Assembly: GCA_902589825.1 (NCBI GenBank)
Contig: CACIUL010000001.1
Coordinates: 83,916-147,915 of the forward strand
Source of the DNA: an uncultured Verrucomicrobiota bacterium
GTDB taxonomy: Bacteria; Verrucomicrobiota; Verrucomicrobiia; Verrucomicrobiales; DEV007
Reading direction: 5' to 3'
DNA: 64,000 nucleotides
How positions within the stretch are numbered: position 1 is the first letter of the stretch; each line of letters opens with the position of its first letter. Under the pieces are notes generated by a model that worked only from the letters and a program-made list of their open reading frames with translations, was not told the origin of the DNA and did not search any database. Below are positions 43,580 through 53,065 of the stretch, one piece after another. Position numbers and translations under genes: made by a program.

Positions 43580-44887
43580 TTATCCTTTCATAATGTCCCA
43601 ACCGGTGCGGTAGGTCCGGTGGATGTTCCGGTTGGCATCCGTGTGATTGGTGATCAATGCCTGCTTGGCATCCCACTCGAGCCAATTGGGAGAGTGCTGC
43701 ATGGCGATATTGCCCAGCAGGATAAACTCAGTCATTGGTGCCGCATAATCAATCGGCGACAACAGTTGTTCCCGCTTGCCGTCAAGGACGGCATTAATGA
43801 ACGCATCATGATGGCCGATAGGTTCCAGTTTTTTGGGCCTGACGCTTGCGAATTTTTTTGCCGGCAACAGCACCGGACTGCTGCCATGCCTTAAGAGGAG
43901 CAATCCTTTATCTCCTTTCAACAAACATCCGAACCGGTATTTGATTCCCTCAGGGATGTGCCTGGTAAGTTCCTTCGGCGGACGTTGCTTGCCGCTTACC
44001 CAGAAAACTTTCAGGGCGCCATCTGTATATTTGCTTGCCGGAAAGTCATATTCAACGCGTTCATTACCGGTCCAGTTGTATTGATTGGGCACAGGCGTGC
44101 TGGAACGCACTCTTTTGGGTGCCGTGAGTGCCAGTCCCCGGTACATGGCATTAAAAATATGGCAACCCATGTCTCCCAGGGTTCCCGTTCCAAATCCCTG
44201 CCTGCGGCGCCAGTTTTTGGGGTGGTAATATTTCTTTATGTAGGGGCGTTTTTCTCCGACGCCAAGCCACCCTTCCCAGTCCAGTCCTTCAGGAACCTGA
44301 TCCTGAAGATCGGGTAGTGTTTTCGAATCTCCCCAGCTTTTACCGCAAAAGACCCATGCCTCGGTTACCTTGCCAATGAACTGACCCTGAACTAGTTCAA
44401 CTGCCATCCTGTCATTAAAGCTTGATGCCCCCTGGGTACCCATCTGGATGATGACATTGTTGCGCTTCGCCGATTCTTGCATGGCACGGCATTCTCCAAT
44501 GGTTTGTGCCAGGGGTTTCTGAACATACACATGCATGCCCATGTTCATGGCACTCAATGCCATAATGCCGTGCATATGGTCAGGTGTGGATACGCTGACG
44601 ATATCAATATCCATTGCCTGCAGCATCTTTCGCCAGTCGGAGAAGGTTTTTACACCAGTATCCTTTGCCACAAGCTTCCTGCATTCGCTGGAATCGACAT
44701 CTGCGGCCGCAATCATTTGGACCTTGCTGTGCCTGGACATTGAATTGATATCAGCTCCGCCCCGCCCGCCAATGCCAATGGCTGCATACTGAAGTTTCTG
44801 CATGGGCGATCCTGACGCCCAGCAGAGACGGCTGATAAAGGGAGCCGTCAGCGAGGCTGCAGCCATGAAGCCACGGCGGGTTTTCAT
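43580..44887 (-). CDS. Tat-exported Gfo/Idh/MocA family oxidoreductase
   Basis: 435 residues from ATG 44887 (MKTRRGFMAAASLTAPF, twin-arginine leader); earlier ATGs at 44938 and 44917 would lengthen the n-region. 'YAAIGIGGRGGADINSMSRH' is the NAD(P)-binding Rossmann motif. 'VSVSTPDHMHGIMALSAMNMGMHVYVQKPLAQT' is the second signature, with Gln where most relatives have the Glu of 'EKP'. 'GTLGDMGCHIFNAMYRGLAL' holds the catalytic Asp/His. Tat export with bound NAD(P) is typical for this family in Planctomycetes and Verrucomicrobia. It sits between two sulfatase genes and may oxidise or rearrange a sugar freed from the chain. Confidence 0.9.
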   Translation of the reverse strand: MKTRRGFMAAASLTAPFISRLCWASGSPMQKLQYAAIGIGGRGGADINSMSRHSKVQMIAAADVDSSECRKLVAKDTGVKTFSDWRKMLQAMDIDIVSVSTPDHMHGIMALSAMNMGMHVYVQKPLAQTIGECRAMQESAKRNNVIIQMGTQGASSFNDRMAVELVQGQFIGKVTEAWVFCGKSWGDSKTLPDLQDQVPEGLDWEGWLGVGEKRPYIKKYYHPKNWRRRQGFGTGTLGDMGCHIFNAMYRGLALTAPKRVRSSTPVPNQYNWTGNERVEYDFPASKYTDGALKVFWVSGKQRPPKELTRHIPEGIKYRFGCLLKGDKGLLLLRHGSSPVLLPAKKFASVRPKKLEPIGHHDAFINAVLDGKREQLLSPIDYAAPMTEFILLGNIAMQHSPNWLEWDAKQALITNHTDANRNIHRTYRTGWDIMKG

Positions 44888-45034
44888 TTGGGTCTGCTGG
44901 AATCCAAGTTTCTTCATTTTTTCTTCAAAGAGCCTCATTCGTGGATCTTTTTGAAGGTAAATTCAAGCACGGAACCATCTAGTGGGCATGTCTTTCGCCC
45001 TGACTGAGACCTGATGGGCAGTTCCAACGATGTT

Positions 45035-46330
45035 TCAGTTCAGTCCGGGATGCTTTGCCTTAAACTCGGGGAAGGGAGCAGGTGCATTTTTCGGGAAGCG
45101 ATCGAGGATCATTTGCAGGCGTTTTCGCCGGCCGGGGGCAATCTTATCCAGAGGATTTACTTTCTGCTCCTGGCGGGGATCCTGAAGCAGGTTATGAAAT
45201 GCGCCCTTGTTATCGACAATGTGGTACCAGTCACGAATCATCCGGAATTTGCCGATCTGTGAATATATCCAGCTGCGTTTTTTAAAGGGATCTTCATCAC
45301 CCCTGAGGCTGGGAACAAGGGATATTCCATCCAGCGTGAGTGTTTCGGGTGGCATTATCCCTGCCAGTTCCAGGAATGTGGGATAAACATCTGTAAAATC
45401 GACCAGGTCACGCGATACAATACCTCCCTTGTTCAGAAACGGTGCCCGCACAATAAAGGGCACATGCACTCCCCAGCTTGCCTCGCGTCCCTTGCCCTTG
45501 GGATAGGGTTCTCCATCGAGAGTTCCCGATGAAGCCGACCCGTTATCCCCGGTAAAGATGACGATGGTTTTCTCCCTCAAGCCCAACCTGTCCACGGCGG
45601 CAACAAGTTTGCCCACCAAATGATCCATGTATGTGACATTGCCCGCATAAAGGTCCGGTTTTCCTTCCGGGGGATCGTCTTGATTCATTGGTGTCGTGGT
45701 ATGCGGCCCATGAGTCAGGAGCATTGGGTAATATATCAGGAAAGGAGATTCCTTGTGACGCTTGATGAAGTCGATGAGGAACTCATTGATGGTGTCTGGT
45801 CCATATGGAACCTTGGTGCGCTTGCCGTTGGTAGCCAGTAAGCCGTTCCAGAAACGCTCTTGGGTTTCAGGTCGCCCCTCCTCCACGCCCGGCCAGATGC
45901 AGTGTTCATCAAAGCCGTGTTTTTTCAGGGCGTCGGGTTCTTTTCCCAAATGATTGATTTGCCATTTGCCGCCAATGGCAGTGGCGTAGCCGGAATCGCG
46001 CAGGGTCCTGGCAAATGTGGTGAAGCGGTCGGCGCGCAATCCTGCCCCGCCCCAGCGGGGCACATCATAATGCTGGACCCAGCCGTGGTGACAAGGGTAT
46101 TGCCCGGTGAGAAGGGTGACGCGCGTGGGGGTGCAAATCGGGGTGCACCACGCAGTTTGGTAGCGAACTCCCTGGTTGGCCAGCCGGTCAATATTCGGGG
46201 TTTGATGACCAGCCCCGTAGCAACTCACCCAGTCCCTTCCCATGTCATCGACCATGATGAAGATGATATTGGGCTTTTGGGTTGCACTTGCTATTCCGGC
46301 AAGCCAGAGAAATAGAAGAATTTTCTTCAT
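45035..46330 (-). CDS. formylglycine-dependent sulfatase (CTPTR), coupled to DUF1592
   Basis: 431 residues, signal peptide about 1-16. 'NIIFIMVDDMGRDWVSCYGAG' gives Asp28/29 and 'AWCTPICTPTRVTLLTGQYP' gives Cys66; 'IVIFTGDNGSASSGTLDG' is the second metal block. It shares features with the sulfatase at 10098-11447 ('FDEHCIWPGV', 'LIYYPMLLTHGP'), so these two form one subgroup. Its ATG overlaps the DUF1592-type stop by ATGA (46327-46330), which makes translation coupling almost certain. No basic C-terminal tail is present. A gap of 147 bp follows before the Gfo/Idh/MocA gene. Confidence 0.93.
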   Translation of the reverse strand: MKKILLFLWLAGIASATQKPNIIFIMVDDMGRDWVSCYGAGHQTPNIDRLANQGVRYQTAWCTPICTPTRVTLLTGQYPCHHGWVQHYDVPRWGGAGLRADRFTTFARTLRDSGYATAIGGKWQINHLGKEPDALKKHGFDEHCIWPGVEEGRPETQERFWNGLLATNGKRTKVPYGPDTINEFLIDFIKRHKESPFLIYYPMLLTHGPHTTTPMNQDDPPEGKPDLYAGNVTYMDHLVGKLVAAVDRLGLREKTIVIFTGDNGSASSGTLDGEPYPKGKGREASWGVHVPFIVRAPFLNKGGIVSRDLVDFTDVYPTFLELAGIMPPETLTLDGISLVPSLRGDEDPFKKRSWIYSQIGKFRMIRDWYHIVDNKGAFHNLLQDPRQEQKVNPLDKIAPGRRKRLQMILDRFPKNAPAPFPEFKAKHPGLN

Positions 46331-48747
46331 TTGGACTGGAAAGGTTTGCTCGCCACCACTTGGTGGATGAGTTCACGCAGGCCATGGTTATGCCCGGGCA
46401 TGCCCGTAACGATGCGATCGATATCGTCACGATCCGTGAAGCTGATCCTGCGACCGATCGAATAAATGAAGAGCTTCTCGGTCAGGCACCGGGTGAATTG
46501 TTCCGGCCGAGCCAGCAGGTATTTCCTGATACCATCAGGTCCATTTATAGCGGTGCCGTCAGGCATTTCTCCTGTCCCGTCTATAGGCAGGCGCTTGTGG
46601 TAGCGATCTCGCCATGCACCGATGTAATCATAATGCTCCATGGAAAGACCGAGCGGATCAATCTTGCGGTGGCATTCATAACAAGTTGCATTATTACGGT
46701 GCTTTTCCATGAGGGCACGGACAGTGGTGACTCCGCGGGTGTCCGGTTCAATAGGCTCGATATCCGGTGGGGGAGGATTGGGAGGCGTTCCCAGCAGGTT
46801 TTCCAGAATCCATACTCCGCGGGCAACCGGTTGGGTTTCCACACCGTTTGAGGTTGCCGTCAGGATACTTCCGTGACCGAGCAGTCCGCCGCGATGGTGT
46901 TCCGGCTTGAGTGAGACCCTCTGGAACGAATCTTTTGTGATCCCCGGGATTTTATAATGACGAGCCAGGGCGGGATTGAGGAACGTATAGTCTGAATCGA
47001 TGAAATCCAGGATACTCCGGTTGTTTGAGAGTATATGCTGGAAGAAGAGGTGGGTTTCCTGCCGCATTGCGCTTTCAAGGTTCTCGGCATAATAGGATTT
47101 ACTTTTTTCCGGATCTGGAGGCATTTCTCCCAGGTTGCGCAAATGCAACCACTGCCCGACAAAATTTTCAGTCAAGGCACTGGCCTTTGGATCCTTGAGC
47201 ATACGCTCGACCTGCCGGCGGAGTTCTTTCGGGTCGTGGAGGATGCCTGCCGCAGCTGCCCGACGAAGTGAATCATCAGGCATTGAGCTCCATAAAAAAT
47301 ACGATAACCGGGTAGCAAGTTCATAACTATCAAGCTTGCTATCTTTACCCGCAGAGGCTTCCGCAAGGTAAAGGAAACGGGGAGAGGTCAGTATCGCGCG
47401 AACTCCATAACGGGCGGCGGCCCAGAAGTCCTTTTTTTCTTCGAGATAATTTTTTGCCAGATCCAGGTAAGGTTTCATCTCCTCCGCGCTTATTGGTCGC
47501 CGGAAGGCAGTATTTGCCAGTCGTATCAAGCAGGTTTCCAGATAATCCGGCCCAGGGGCAGCGGGAGGATCCGGGAAGAAACGAACAAAGCCAGGAGGTG
47601 GCCATTCTTCGTAGAAAGGTCCTTCAATTTCGAGGGTATTAATATGCAGTTCAGGCCCCGAACCCACATACATTTCAGGTGGGTTGCGCATGGGGTAGAG
47701 GGCATCCTTGTTATATTTCGGCAGCACCTTGCGCAGGATTCTCTTGAAGGAACCATTGGGTCCGTTTGCCCAGTGCAGGTGAAATGTGAATCCCTTTTCC
47801 AGCCACACCCTGTGTTCAATTTCTATTACCCTGTCATCGGGAATTTCGTATTCACCAATGATCCGGTGGGCGGTTGCTCCCAGTTCCCTTGAATCAATGG
47901 AAATGGATAGCCGCATGGGTTCACTGGAATTGTATCTTAGATCTGCATCTTTATAGCGAGAATTCCTGCGGACAGCCTTGGCTGAAAAACGAATCACATA
48001 TTGCCCATCAGCAGGAACTCCCCTTTTTTTATCAAGTTTTGGAAACCCAAGCGGTTGGCGAAACTTAATATACAGGCGTCCAGCTTCCCGACGTGCCACC
48101 TTGTCAATGCCTACCCCATTGAGAATAACCTGATCCGTATCCGTTTCTGCCTTGGTGCCGGATTCATACTTGATCATTTCCGGGCGCGGTCCGGGTCGAA
48201 TGACCTTATCGGAGACCTTGCGCGCTGCCTCCAGGTAGTTTTGCAGCAAGTGCCCCGAGGCAATTAGTCCTTCGCCAACATTGTCAAAACCATCGATGGA
48301 ATCATCAGGAGGAAATGTGGTTGTGGGATCAAAGTCCACCATCTTCAATCCGAACAAGTCGCGGATTGTGTTCAGGTATTCCGTTCGGTTTAACCTGCGC
48401 AGTATCACCTTACCGGAGTTCTCATCCGCGATTGCGCGGGCTTCCCTAAGCGCTTTTGTCAGGTAGGCAACGATTCCTTTTAGCTCAGCTGCCTCGGGTT
48501 GTTTTTTGCCTTCTGGAGGCATCTCTGCAAGGTTAAGCTGGTCCAGTATTTCCTGAAAGGTCTCTGCTTCATCCAGGTTGCTGAAGTCGCCGGCAAGCCT
48601 GTCAAAACGGCGGTCTCCCTTTTGCTTGTCAGGGCCATGACAATCTATGCAGTATGCCTGCAGGAAAGGCCTCAAAATATGAGTATCGCCGTTTCCTGCT
48701 GCATTGGCTGCAAGCAGAGTGAAGGCAATTACGCAGCGAAAAATCAT
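46327..48747 (-). CDS. DUF1587-DUF1595-DUF1592-DUF1588-DUF1585 protein with two CxxCH motifs
   Basis: 806 residues with a signal peptide (1-18). 'QAYCIDCHGPDKQKGDRRFDRLAG' is the PSCyt1 heme-c site. 'LRRLNRTEYLNTIRDLFGL' is DUF1587; 'CLIRLANTAFRRPISAEEM' is DUF1595; 'YELATRLSYFLWSSMPDDSL' is DUF1592; 'GLLGHGSILTATSNGVETQPVARG' and 'NATCYECHRKIDPLGLSMEHYD' belong to DUF1588; and 'CLTEKLFIYSIGRR' is DUF1585. This is the complete form; the homologue at 905-3430 is shortened and divergent at its N-terminal half. It overlaps DUF1552 by 1 nt upstream (TGATG) and the sulfatase by 4 nt downstream. Confidence 0.93.
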   Translation of the reverse strand: MIFRCVIAFTLLAANAAGNGDTHILRPFLQAYCIDCHGPDKQKGDRRFDRLAGDFSNLDEAETFQEILDQLNLAEMPPEGKKQPEAAELKGIVAYLTKALREARAIADENSGKVILRRLNRTEYLNTIRDLFGLKMVDFDPTTTFPPDDSIDGFDNVGEGLIASGHLLQNYLEAARKVSDKVIRPGPRPEMIKYESGTKAETDTDQVILNGVGIDKVARREAGRLYIKFRQPLGFPKLDKKRGVPADGQYVIRFSAKAVRRNSRYKDADLRYNSSEPMRLSISIDSRELGATAHRIIGEYEIPDDRVIEIEHRVWLEKGFTFHLHWANGPNGSFKRILRKVLPKYNKDALYPMRNPPEMYVGSGPELHINTLEIEGPFYEEWPPPGFVRFFPDPPAAPGPDYLETCLIRLANTAFRRPISAEEMKPYLDLAKNYLEEKKDFWAAARYGVRAILTSPRFLYLAEASAGKDSKLDSYELATRLSYFLWSSMPDDSLRRAAAAGILHDPKELRRQVERMLKDPKASALTENFVGQWLHLRNLGEMPPDPEKSKSYYAENLESAMRQETHLFFQHILSNNRSILDFIDSDYTFLNPALARHYKIPGITKDSFQRVSLKPEHHRGGLLGHGSILTATSNGVETQPVARGVWILENLLGTPPNPPPPDIEPIEPDTRGVTTVRALMEKHRNNATCYECHRKIDPLGLSMEHYDYIGAWRDRYHKRLPIDGTGEMPDGTAINGPDGIRKYLLARPEQFTRCLTEKLFIYSIGRRISFTDRDDIDRIVTGMPGHNHGLRELIHQVVASKPFQSK

Positions 48748-50012
48748 CAGCCCAGCAGGTGATTCAGGTTGGCGCTGCTGGTTGAGAAATGGTCGGTCTC
48801 CACTCCGAGTTGCTGAAGAATGGTGACGTAAAGGTCGCAGAGCGGGCGTCCGTCACGCCCATTACGATCAAACCGGTGATGTTGCCCGTTTTTAAATCCT
48901 CCCCCGGCAACCATGATGGGGAGATTGCGGCTGGAATGTGAACTGGCATTCCCCATACCACTGCCAAACATCACGACTGTTGAATCCAGTAGCGATTGGC
49001 CTTCTGAATCACGGGCAACCTTTAAACGATCAAGAAGTCCCGTGAACTGCTTCGCATAAAATGTTTCAATGATATTCAGTTCCTTGAGCAGGTCAGGACG
49101 CTTGCCGTGGTGTGTCAGGGAATGATATCCCATGCTAATGCCATCGAAAGGAAATAGCCGGTTCCCGCCGGGATGCCCAAAAGTGATGATGTTTGTCAGG
49201 TTGGCTTGGAGGGCCAGCACCATCAACTCATACATGACTGATGTATTGTAAGGATAGGTCAAATCCACAACCATCTCATCATCTCCCCTGATGACCTTGT
49301 CACTGGCTTTGGGTTTGGGTATGTCAATCCAGTCAGTGCGCCGCTGTAATTTTCGTTCCACTTCCCGGATTGCGGTCAAATATTCATCAAGCTTATCCTG
49401 GTCCTCCCGGGTGAGCTTACTGTTCAGTCGCCGGGCATCTGCCCTGACGACATCCAGAATACTGGCATCTTCCCGAAGATATTCCTTGGTCTTGGTCTTG
49501 ATCTTCGGGTTGTCCTCCAGGAACATCCGGGCAAATACCCTCGTGGGATTGCCTTCACTGGGAAGTATGACACCCGCACGTGACCACGAAATCCCACCTG
49601 AACCAAGCCGGAGGGAAGCGAAGCGGGTTTGTTGTCCGATTTTCTCTGCCATGTACTCGTCGAGTGACTGCAGGCGTTGTGGATTCTCCTTGGTATCCTT
49701 GAGCTCAACCCCGTTAAGCAGTGTATTGGAACAACCGTGACCGCCACCCACCTCGGGATGATCCAGGTTGCTGAAAACCGTTAAGTCATGCCGGTGTTTT
49801 TCCAATGGCCTGAGTAGCAGGGGAAGGGCATAGTCTGGACCGGTTTGTTCCGGGAAAAACCCCCCTGGATTCATGCCGTAGGTAGGGGCAACGCAGATAA
49901 AGCGACTGGCTTTTGCCGCGCTTTGTGAAGCGGCACCCATGGATTCAAAGGCAGGGAGCGCAATAGAGACTCCAATGCCGCGCAAAAAATTTCTTCTATT
50001 CGTTGAAGTCAT
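48747..50012 (-). CDS. DUF1552 family Tat-exported protein
   Basis: 421 residues with a twin-arginine leader ('TNRRNFLRGIGVSIALPAFE'), so export through Tat is expected. 'RFICVAPTYGMNPGGFFPEQTG' and 'LTVFSNLDHPEVGGGHGC' are the N-terminal DUF1552 blocks. 'AEKIGQQTRFASLRLGSGG' follows, and near the end 'LLDSTVVMFGSGMGNASSHSSRNLPIMVAGGG' is conserved. It is the upstream partner of the DUF1592-type gene, with 1 nt overlap. This order (DUF1552 first) is the reverse of the other pair at 905-4830. The paralogue at 3427 is clearly more distant than a recent duplicate. Confidence 0.93.
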   Translation of the reverse strand: MTSTNRRNFLRGIGVSIALPAFESMGAASQSAAKASRFICVAPTYGMNPGGFFPEQTGPDYALPLLLRPLEKHRHDLTVFSNLDHPEVGGGHGCSNTLLNGVELKDTKENPQRLQSLDEYMAEKIGQQTRFASLRLGSGGISWSRAGVILPSEGNPTRVFARMFLEDNPKIKTKTKEYLREDASILDVVRADARRLNSKLTREDQDKLDEYLTAIREVERKLQRRTDWIDIPKPKASDKVIRGDDEMVVDLTYPYNTSVMYELMVLALQANLTNIITFGHPGGNRLFPFDGISMGYHSLTHHGKRPDLLKELNIIETFYAKQFTGLLDRLKVARDSEGQSLLDSTVVMFGSGMGNASSHSSRNLPIMVAGGGFKNGQHHRFDRNGRDGRPLCDLYVTILQQLGVETDHFSTSSANLNHLLG

Positions 50013-50135
50013 CGTCCTGCTGTTTTCGGGTGTTTAATTAACCATAACACCGATAAAAGCGACAATGGTTATTTTCTAGCGCGGCATTGAATAAAGCAGA
50101 CGGTCATGGTTGTCGATACCGCACGCTTTTGGGAT

Positions 50136-52940
50136 TTATTCACGTTTGAGTGATGCCTTGAGGCGCAGTAGAAATTTACCCTCCGGTGCAAGTGCGTCGA
50201 GAAGGTGGATTTCAACGCGGTCAATGCCCTCGCCATAGAAGTTTTCCTCCACATCAATGGTGATATTGGTGTTGTTTTCAGTTGCAGAATTCCAGTTCAC
50301 CAAGTCGGAGGAATACTCCAGTGCTGAGCTCACGGATATGGCAGCATTTCTTGAGCGTGGGTAACTGATAACAATTTCACCGGGATATTGATTACCATCC
50401 TCTAAACGGGCGGGAATGTAGTCCCATGCCGGTTGCAGGTTTCTTGTGTTGGCGAATGCATCGGTGCCACCCAGGGCGAATGCGATTCCATTTGCCATGC
50501 CATCCCTGTTTGGGTCGGCATCGAAAGCTGCGCCCGGTCCGGAAAGGGCGGAGATTTCATGTGCCCAGCGTTCGAAAGTAATGATGTCAGGATCCTTGAT
50601 GATGGCGATGCTTCCATTTGCCGCAAGATGGTTTTCCCAGAGCAGTCCAGGCGCAGGAATCGCGGGTTGGATTGTTATTAACCCGCCATTTGGTATGGCT
50701 TGGTTGAAGATACTAAATACCTGCCCTGCTGCATATGGTTCACCTATATTGGCAATTGTAATAATGTTGGCACTTCCGGGCTGCACCTCCAGCGGGCCAC
50801 TGACATTGATTCGGTCAGAATTCGGGGAAAGTGCGGGATTCACCGCGACTTGAATGTTGCCTTTCAATGTGAGGCCGCCCATGCAGCTTAGTGTGCCAAG
50901 TGCTGATTCACTTCCGGGGGACAGTGTTGCGTTATTGGCGATGACAATATGTCCGCCGATATAACCGGTTCCTCCCAGGGCAGCGTCTTTTTCCACCATG
51001 ACCGCACTGCGGGACAAGGTCCCGGTAACCTCCAGCTTGCCTTTCTCCACCAGTGTAGCTCCGGAGTATGTAGCATCATCAATGATCAGTTTTCCGGTAC
51101 TGTTGAGTTTGATTCCACCAGTGCCATTGATGCTTCCTGAGAATGTGACTTGGTTTTGTGCTGCCACACTGAGGGTTTTGCCGTTAAGATTGATCGCGGT
51201 GTCCACGGTCAGGCTGGCTTCTGGAGAGGTCATCCAGCTTTGATCAGTCTGCAGCCTTAGCGCGCCATTGCCGTGGATAGTGAGGTCTTTCACGCTCTCG
51301 GCCATGTCGATGCCTCCCTGAAAGAGATCCAGCATGCCGTTGGGATCACGGATTTCGAGCGCTACGTCCTTATCCAGGCTTTGCTCCAGCCGGATCTGGC
51401 GCAACTGCTTGACTTCCGGGTTGCTGAAGCCTGGTTGATTGTCCCCAGTAAAGGAGTCATTCCATACGGCAACGGTGTCCGGCGCATTCGGTTGCTCCCC
51501 GGAGGTCCAGTTGGTTTGTTCAAACCAGAAGGTATTGGTATTTCCCGTCCATTCGTTAGTAGGTATTGCTCCCGTGATGGTTATAGACTTGCGCAATTCG
51601 GTTGCCTTTCCCTTCATGTCAGAGACGAGTGCCCGCAAAGTAAACTTGCCGGCCTTGTTTTTTGTAAGGGTAAGGGTTGTGGCACTCGTATTGTGGGCAA
51701 TTCCCCCGCTACGCCACATACAGGCCACCTCATCACCGTCCGGGTCGTTTCCGTTTACGGTTACTGTCATGGGTTCGCCCGCTGGCCATGTGTCCGGCGC
51801 GTTCCAAGTTGGCTGTGGTACCCGGTTTCCGGTAAATGTCCCTCGGTTGATTCTCACGTCGACGTATTCATTTGGAGCCGTTCCGCCGCGGCCCAGATTG
51901 GTGATGTATACCTTGCCTGCATTATCGGTAAAGGTTTCACCAGGTTGAAGGGATTGGTCATCAGTGCCTCCTGTTCCCTGGTGCAGGTCCAAAAGAACGA
52001 CACTTTTCCCGGGATTTCCACGGTCCCAGTAGAAAACCAGTCCCTGACGCATCTGGTAGTTCTTCTGGTTTGGTGAACTGCTTTTATTAAGCAGCCTGGA
52101 ACGGTAACCGATCCAGAAATACTTGTTGATGGAAGTGGTGCGCTTGACCCGCAGGGCACGCTTGTTGTTTGCTTTGGCAATGTCCTTCTGGTCGAAATTG
52201 TAGAGCCTCCTGGTGTAGGTTCCGTTGGTTAAGATGTCGTGGCGTGCTGTGATCCAGTTGCACCGCCACTTTTCGTAAGGGTCCGGGTCAATGCCCCCGC
52301 TTTTCATGAACTGCCAGGGGTCGTTTAACAGTTCTCCCTGCAGTCCGATTGGGTTGTTGCCGTTTGGTACCCATCTTCTCTGGTGGCCAAAATTGAAGTT
52401 GTGGCCCATTTCGTGAATGGTTGATCCACCGTTTCCTTTCGACCAGAACCGCTTGCCTCCGACAGTGGCATGGGATCCTACTGAGCCACCACCAAAGTAA
52501 TACCCGACAATATTATAGCTGGCGGGATTGCGCCCCGCCCTGTTTGCTCTCAGGTCGGCCTGAGTTGCCATTTGCGAGGCATTGTAGCTGGCGCGCTTAC
52601 CAAGTTTGACCTCCACGGTGTGGTAGACAATGTTCATCCGGCCAAATGAGAACCTTTCAAAGTTGCTCTTGGCAGCCTTAAGCTTTTTCTCGATGGCTTC
52701 CAGGCTGGGCGCGTTATGGGCATCGGAAAAGTCAATGCGGATTCCCAGTACCCTGATGTTACCCGTGGTCTTGGCCGCACTTGCCAATGGTATTGTCAGG
52801 TTAAGCAACAAGCCGATCAGGGCCAGTCGGCATATTACCGAGAGGACCCGGACTGGAGTAAAGTGCAGGGGCATTGCTTTGCGGGGATGCTTAATCTTGT
52901 TGGTAACAGCTGACATTTTCGTCTGCTGATCGCTTTGCAT
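50136..52940 (-). CDS. secreted metalloprotease with PKD/autotransporter-strand repeats and C-terminal W module
   Basis: 934 residues from ATG 52940; starts at 52916 and 52874 are possible, the last giving a classic signal peptide ('VICRLALIGLLLNLTIPLASA'). 'STIHEMGHNFNFGHQ' near residue 176 is an HExxHxxxxxH metzincin-type zinc motif. A PKD/Fn-like domain follows ('DTWPAGEPMTVTVNGNDPDGDE'), then autotransporter-associated beta-strand repeats ('INLNGKTLSVAAQNQVTFSGS', 'LVEKGKLEVTG'). The end is a C-terminal module, 'FERWAHEISALSG...DADPNRDGMANGIAFALGG...SSDLVNWN...LLRLKASL', shared with two other proteins in the window. It is likely surface-associated. Flanking gaps of 123 and 125 bp suggest it is its own unit. 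Confidence 0.83.
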   Translation of the reverse strand: MQSDQQTKMSAVTNKIKHPRKAMPLHFTPVRVLSVICRLALIGLLLNLTIPLASAAKTTGNIRVLGIRIDFSDAHNAPSLEAIEKKLKAAKSNFERFSFGRMNIVYHTVEVKLGKRASYNASQMATQADLRANRAGRNPASYNIVGYYFGGGSVGSHATVGGKRFWSKGNGGSTIHEMGHNFNFGHQRRWVPNGNNPIGLQGELLNDPWQFMKSGGIDPDPYEKWRCNWITARHDILTNGTYTRRLYNFDQKDIAKANNKRALRVKRTTSINKYFWIGYRSRLLNKSSSPNQKNYQMRQGLVFYWDRGNPGKSVVLLDLHQGTGGTDDQSLQPGETFTDNAGKVYITNLGRGGTAPNEYVDVRINRGTFTGNRVPQPTWNAPDTWPAGEPMTVTVNGNDPDGDEVACMWRSGGIAHNTSATTLTLTKNKAGKFTLRALVSDMKGKATELRKSITITGAIPTNEWTGNTNTFWFEQTNWTSGEQPNAPDTVAVWNDSFTGDNQPGFSNPEVKQLRQIRLEQSLDKDVALEIRDPNGMLDLFQGGIDMAESVKDLTIHGNGALRLQTDQSWMTSPEASLTVDTAINLNGKTLSVAAQNQVTFSGSINGTGGIKLNSTGKLIIDDATYSGATLVEKGKLEVTGTLSRSAVMVEKDAALGGTGYIGGHIVIANNATLSPGSESALGTLSCMGGLTLKGNIQVAVNPALSPNSDRINVSGPLEVQPGSANIITIANIGEPYAAGQVFSIFNQAIPNGGLITIQPAIPAPGLLWENHLAANGSIAIIKDPDIITFERWAHEISALSGPGAAFDADPNRDGMANGIAFALGGTDAFANTRNLQPAWDYIPARLEDGNQYPGEIVISYPRSRNAAISVSSALEYSSDLVNWNSATENNTNITIDVEENFYGEGIDRVEIHLLDALAPEGKFLLRLKASLKRE

Positions 52941-53065
52941 TCAAGGGCAGTCAGCTATTGGCCTTATCCCTTTATTGTGCCTTGAAGATCTCGATAACGC
53001 AATCCAAAACACGTTGAACATCAAGTGACTTTGGCGTTCCTCGTCGGCATGATTTTGTTCCCAGT

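Noticed and set aside
51273..52076. Plus-strand frame of 267 codons opposite the metalloprotease/autotransporter gene
   Set aside because: No signal, no domain, and full overlap with a clear coding sequence on the minus strand.
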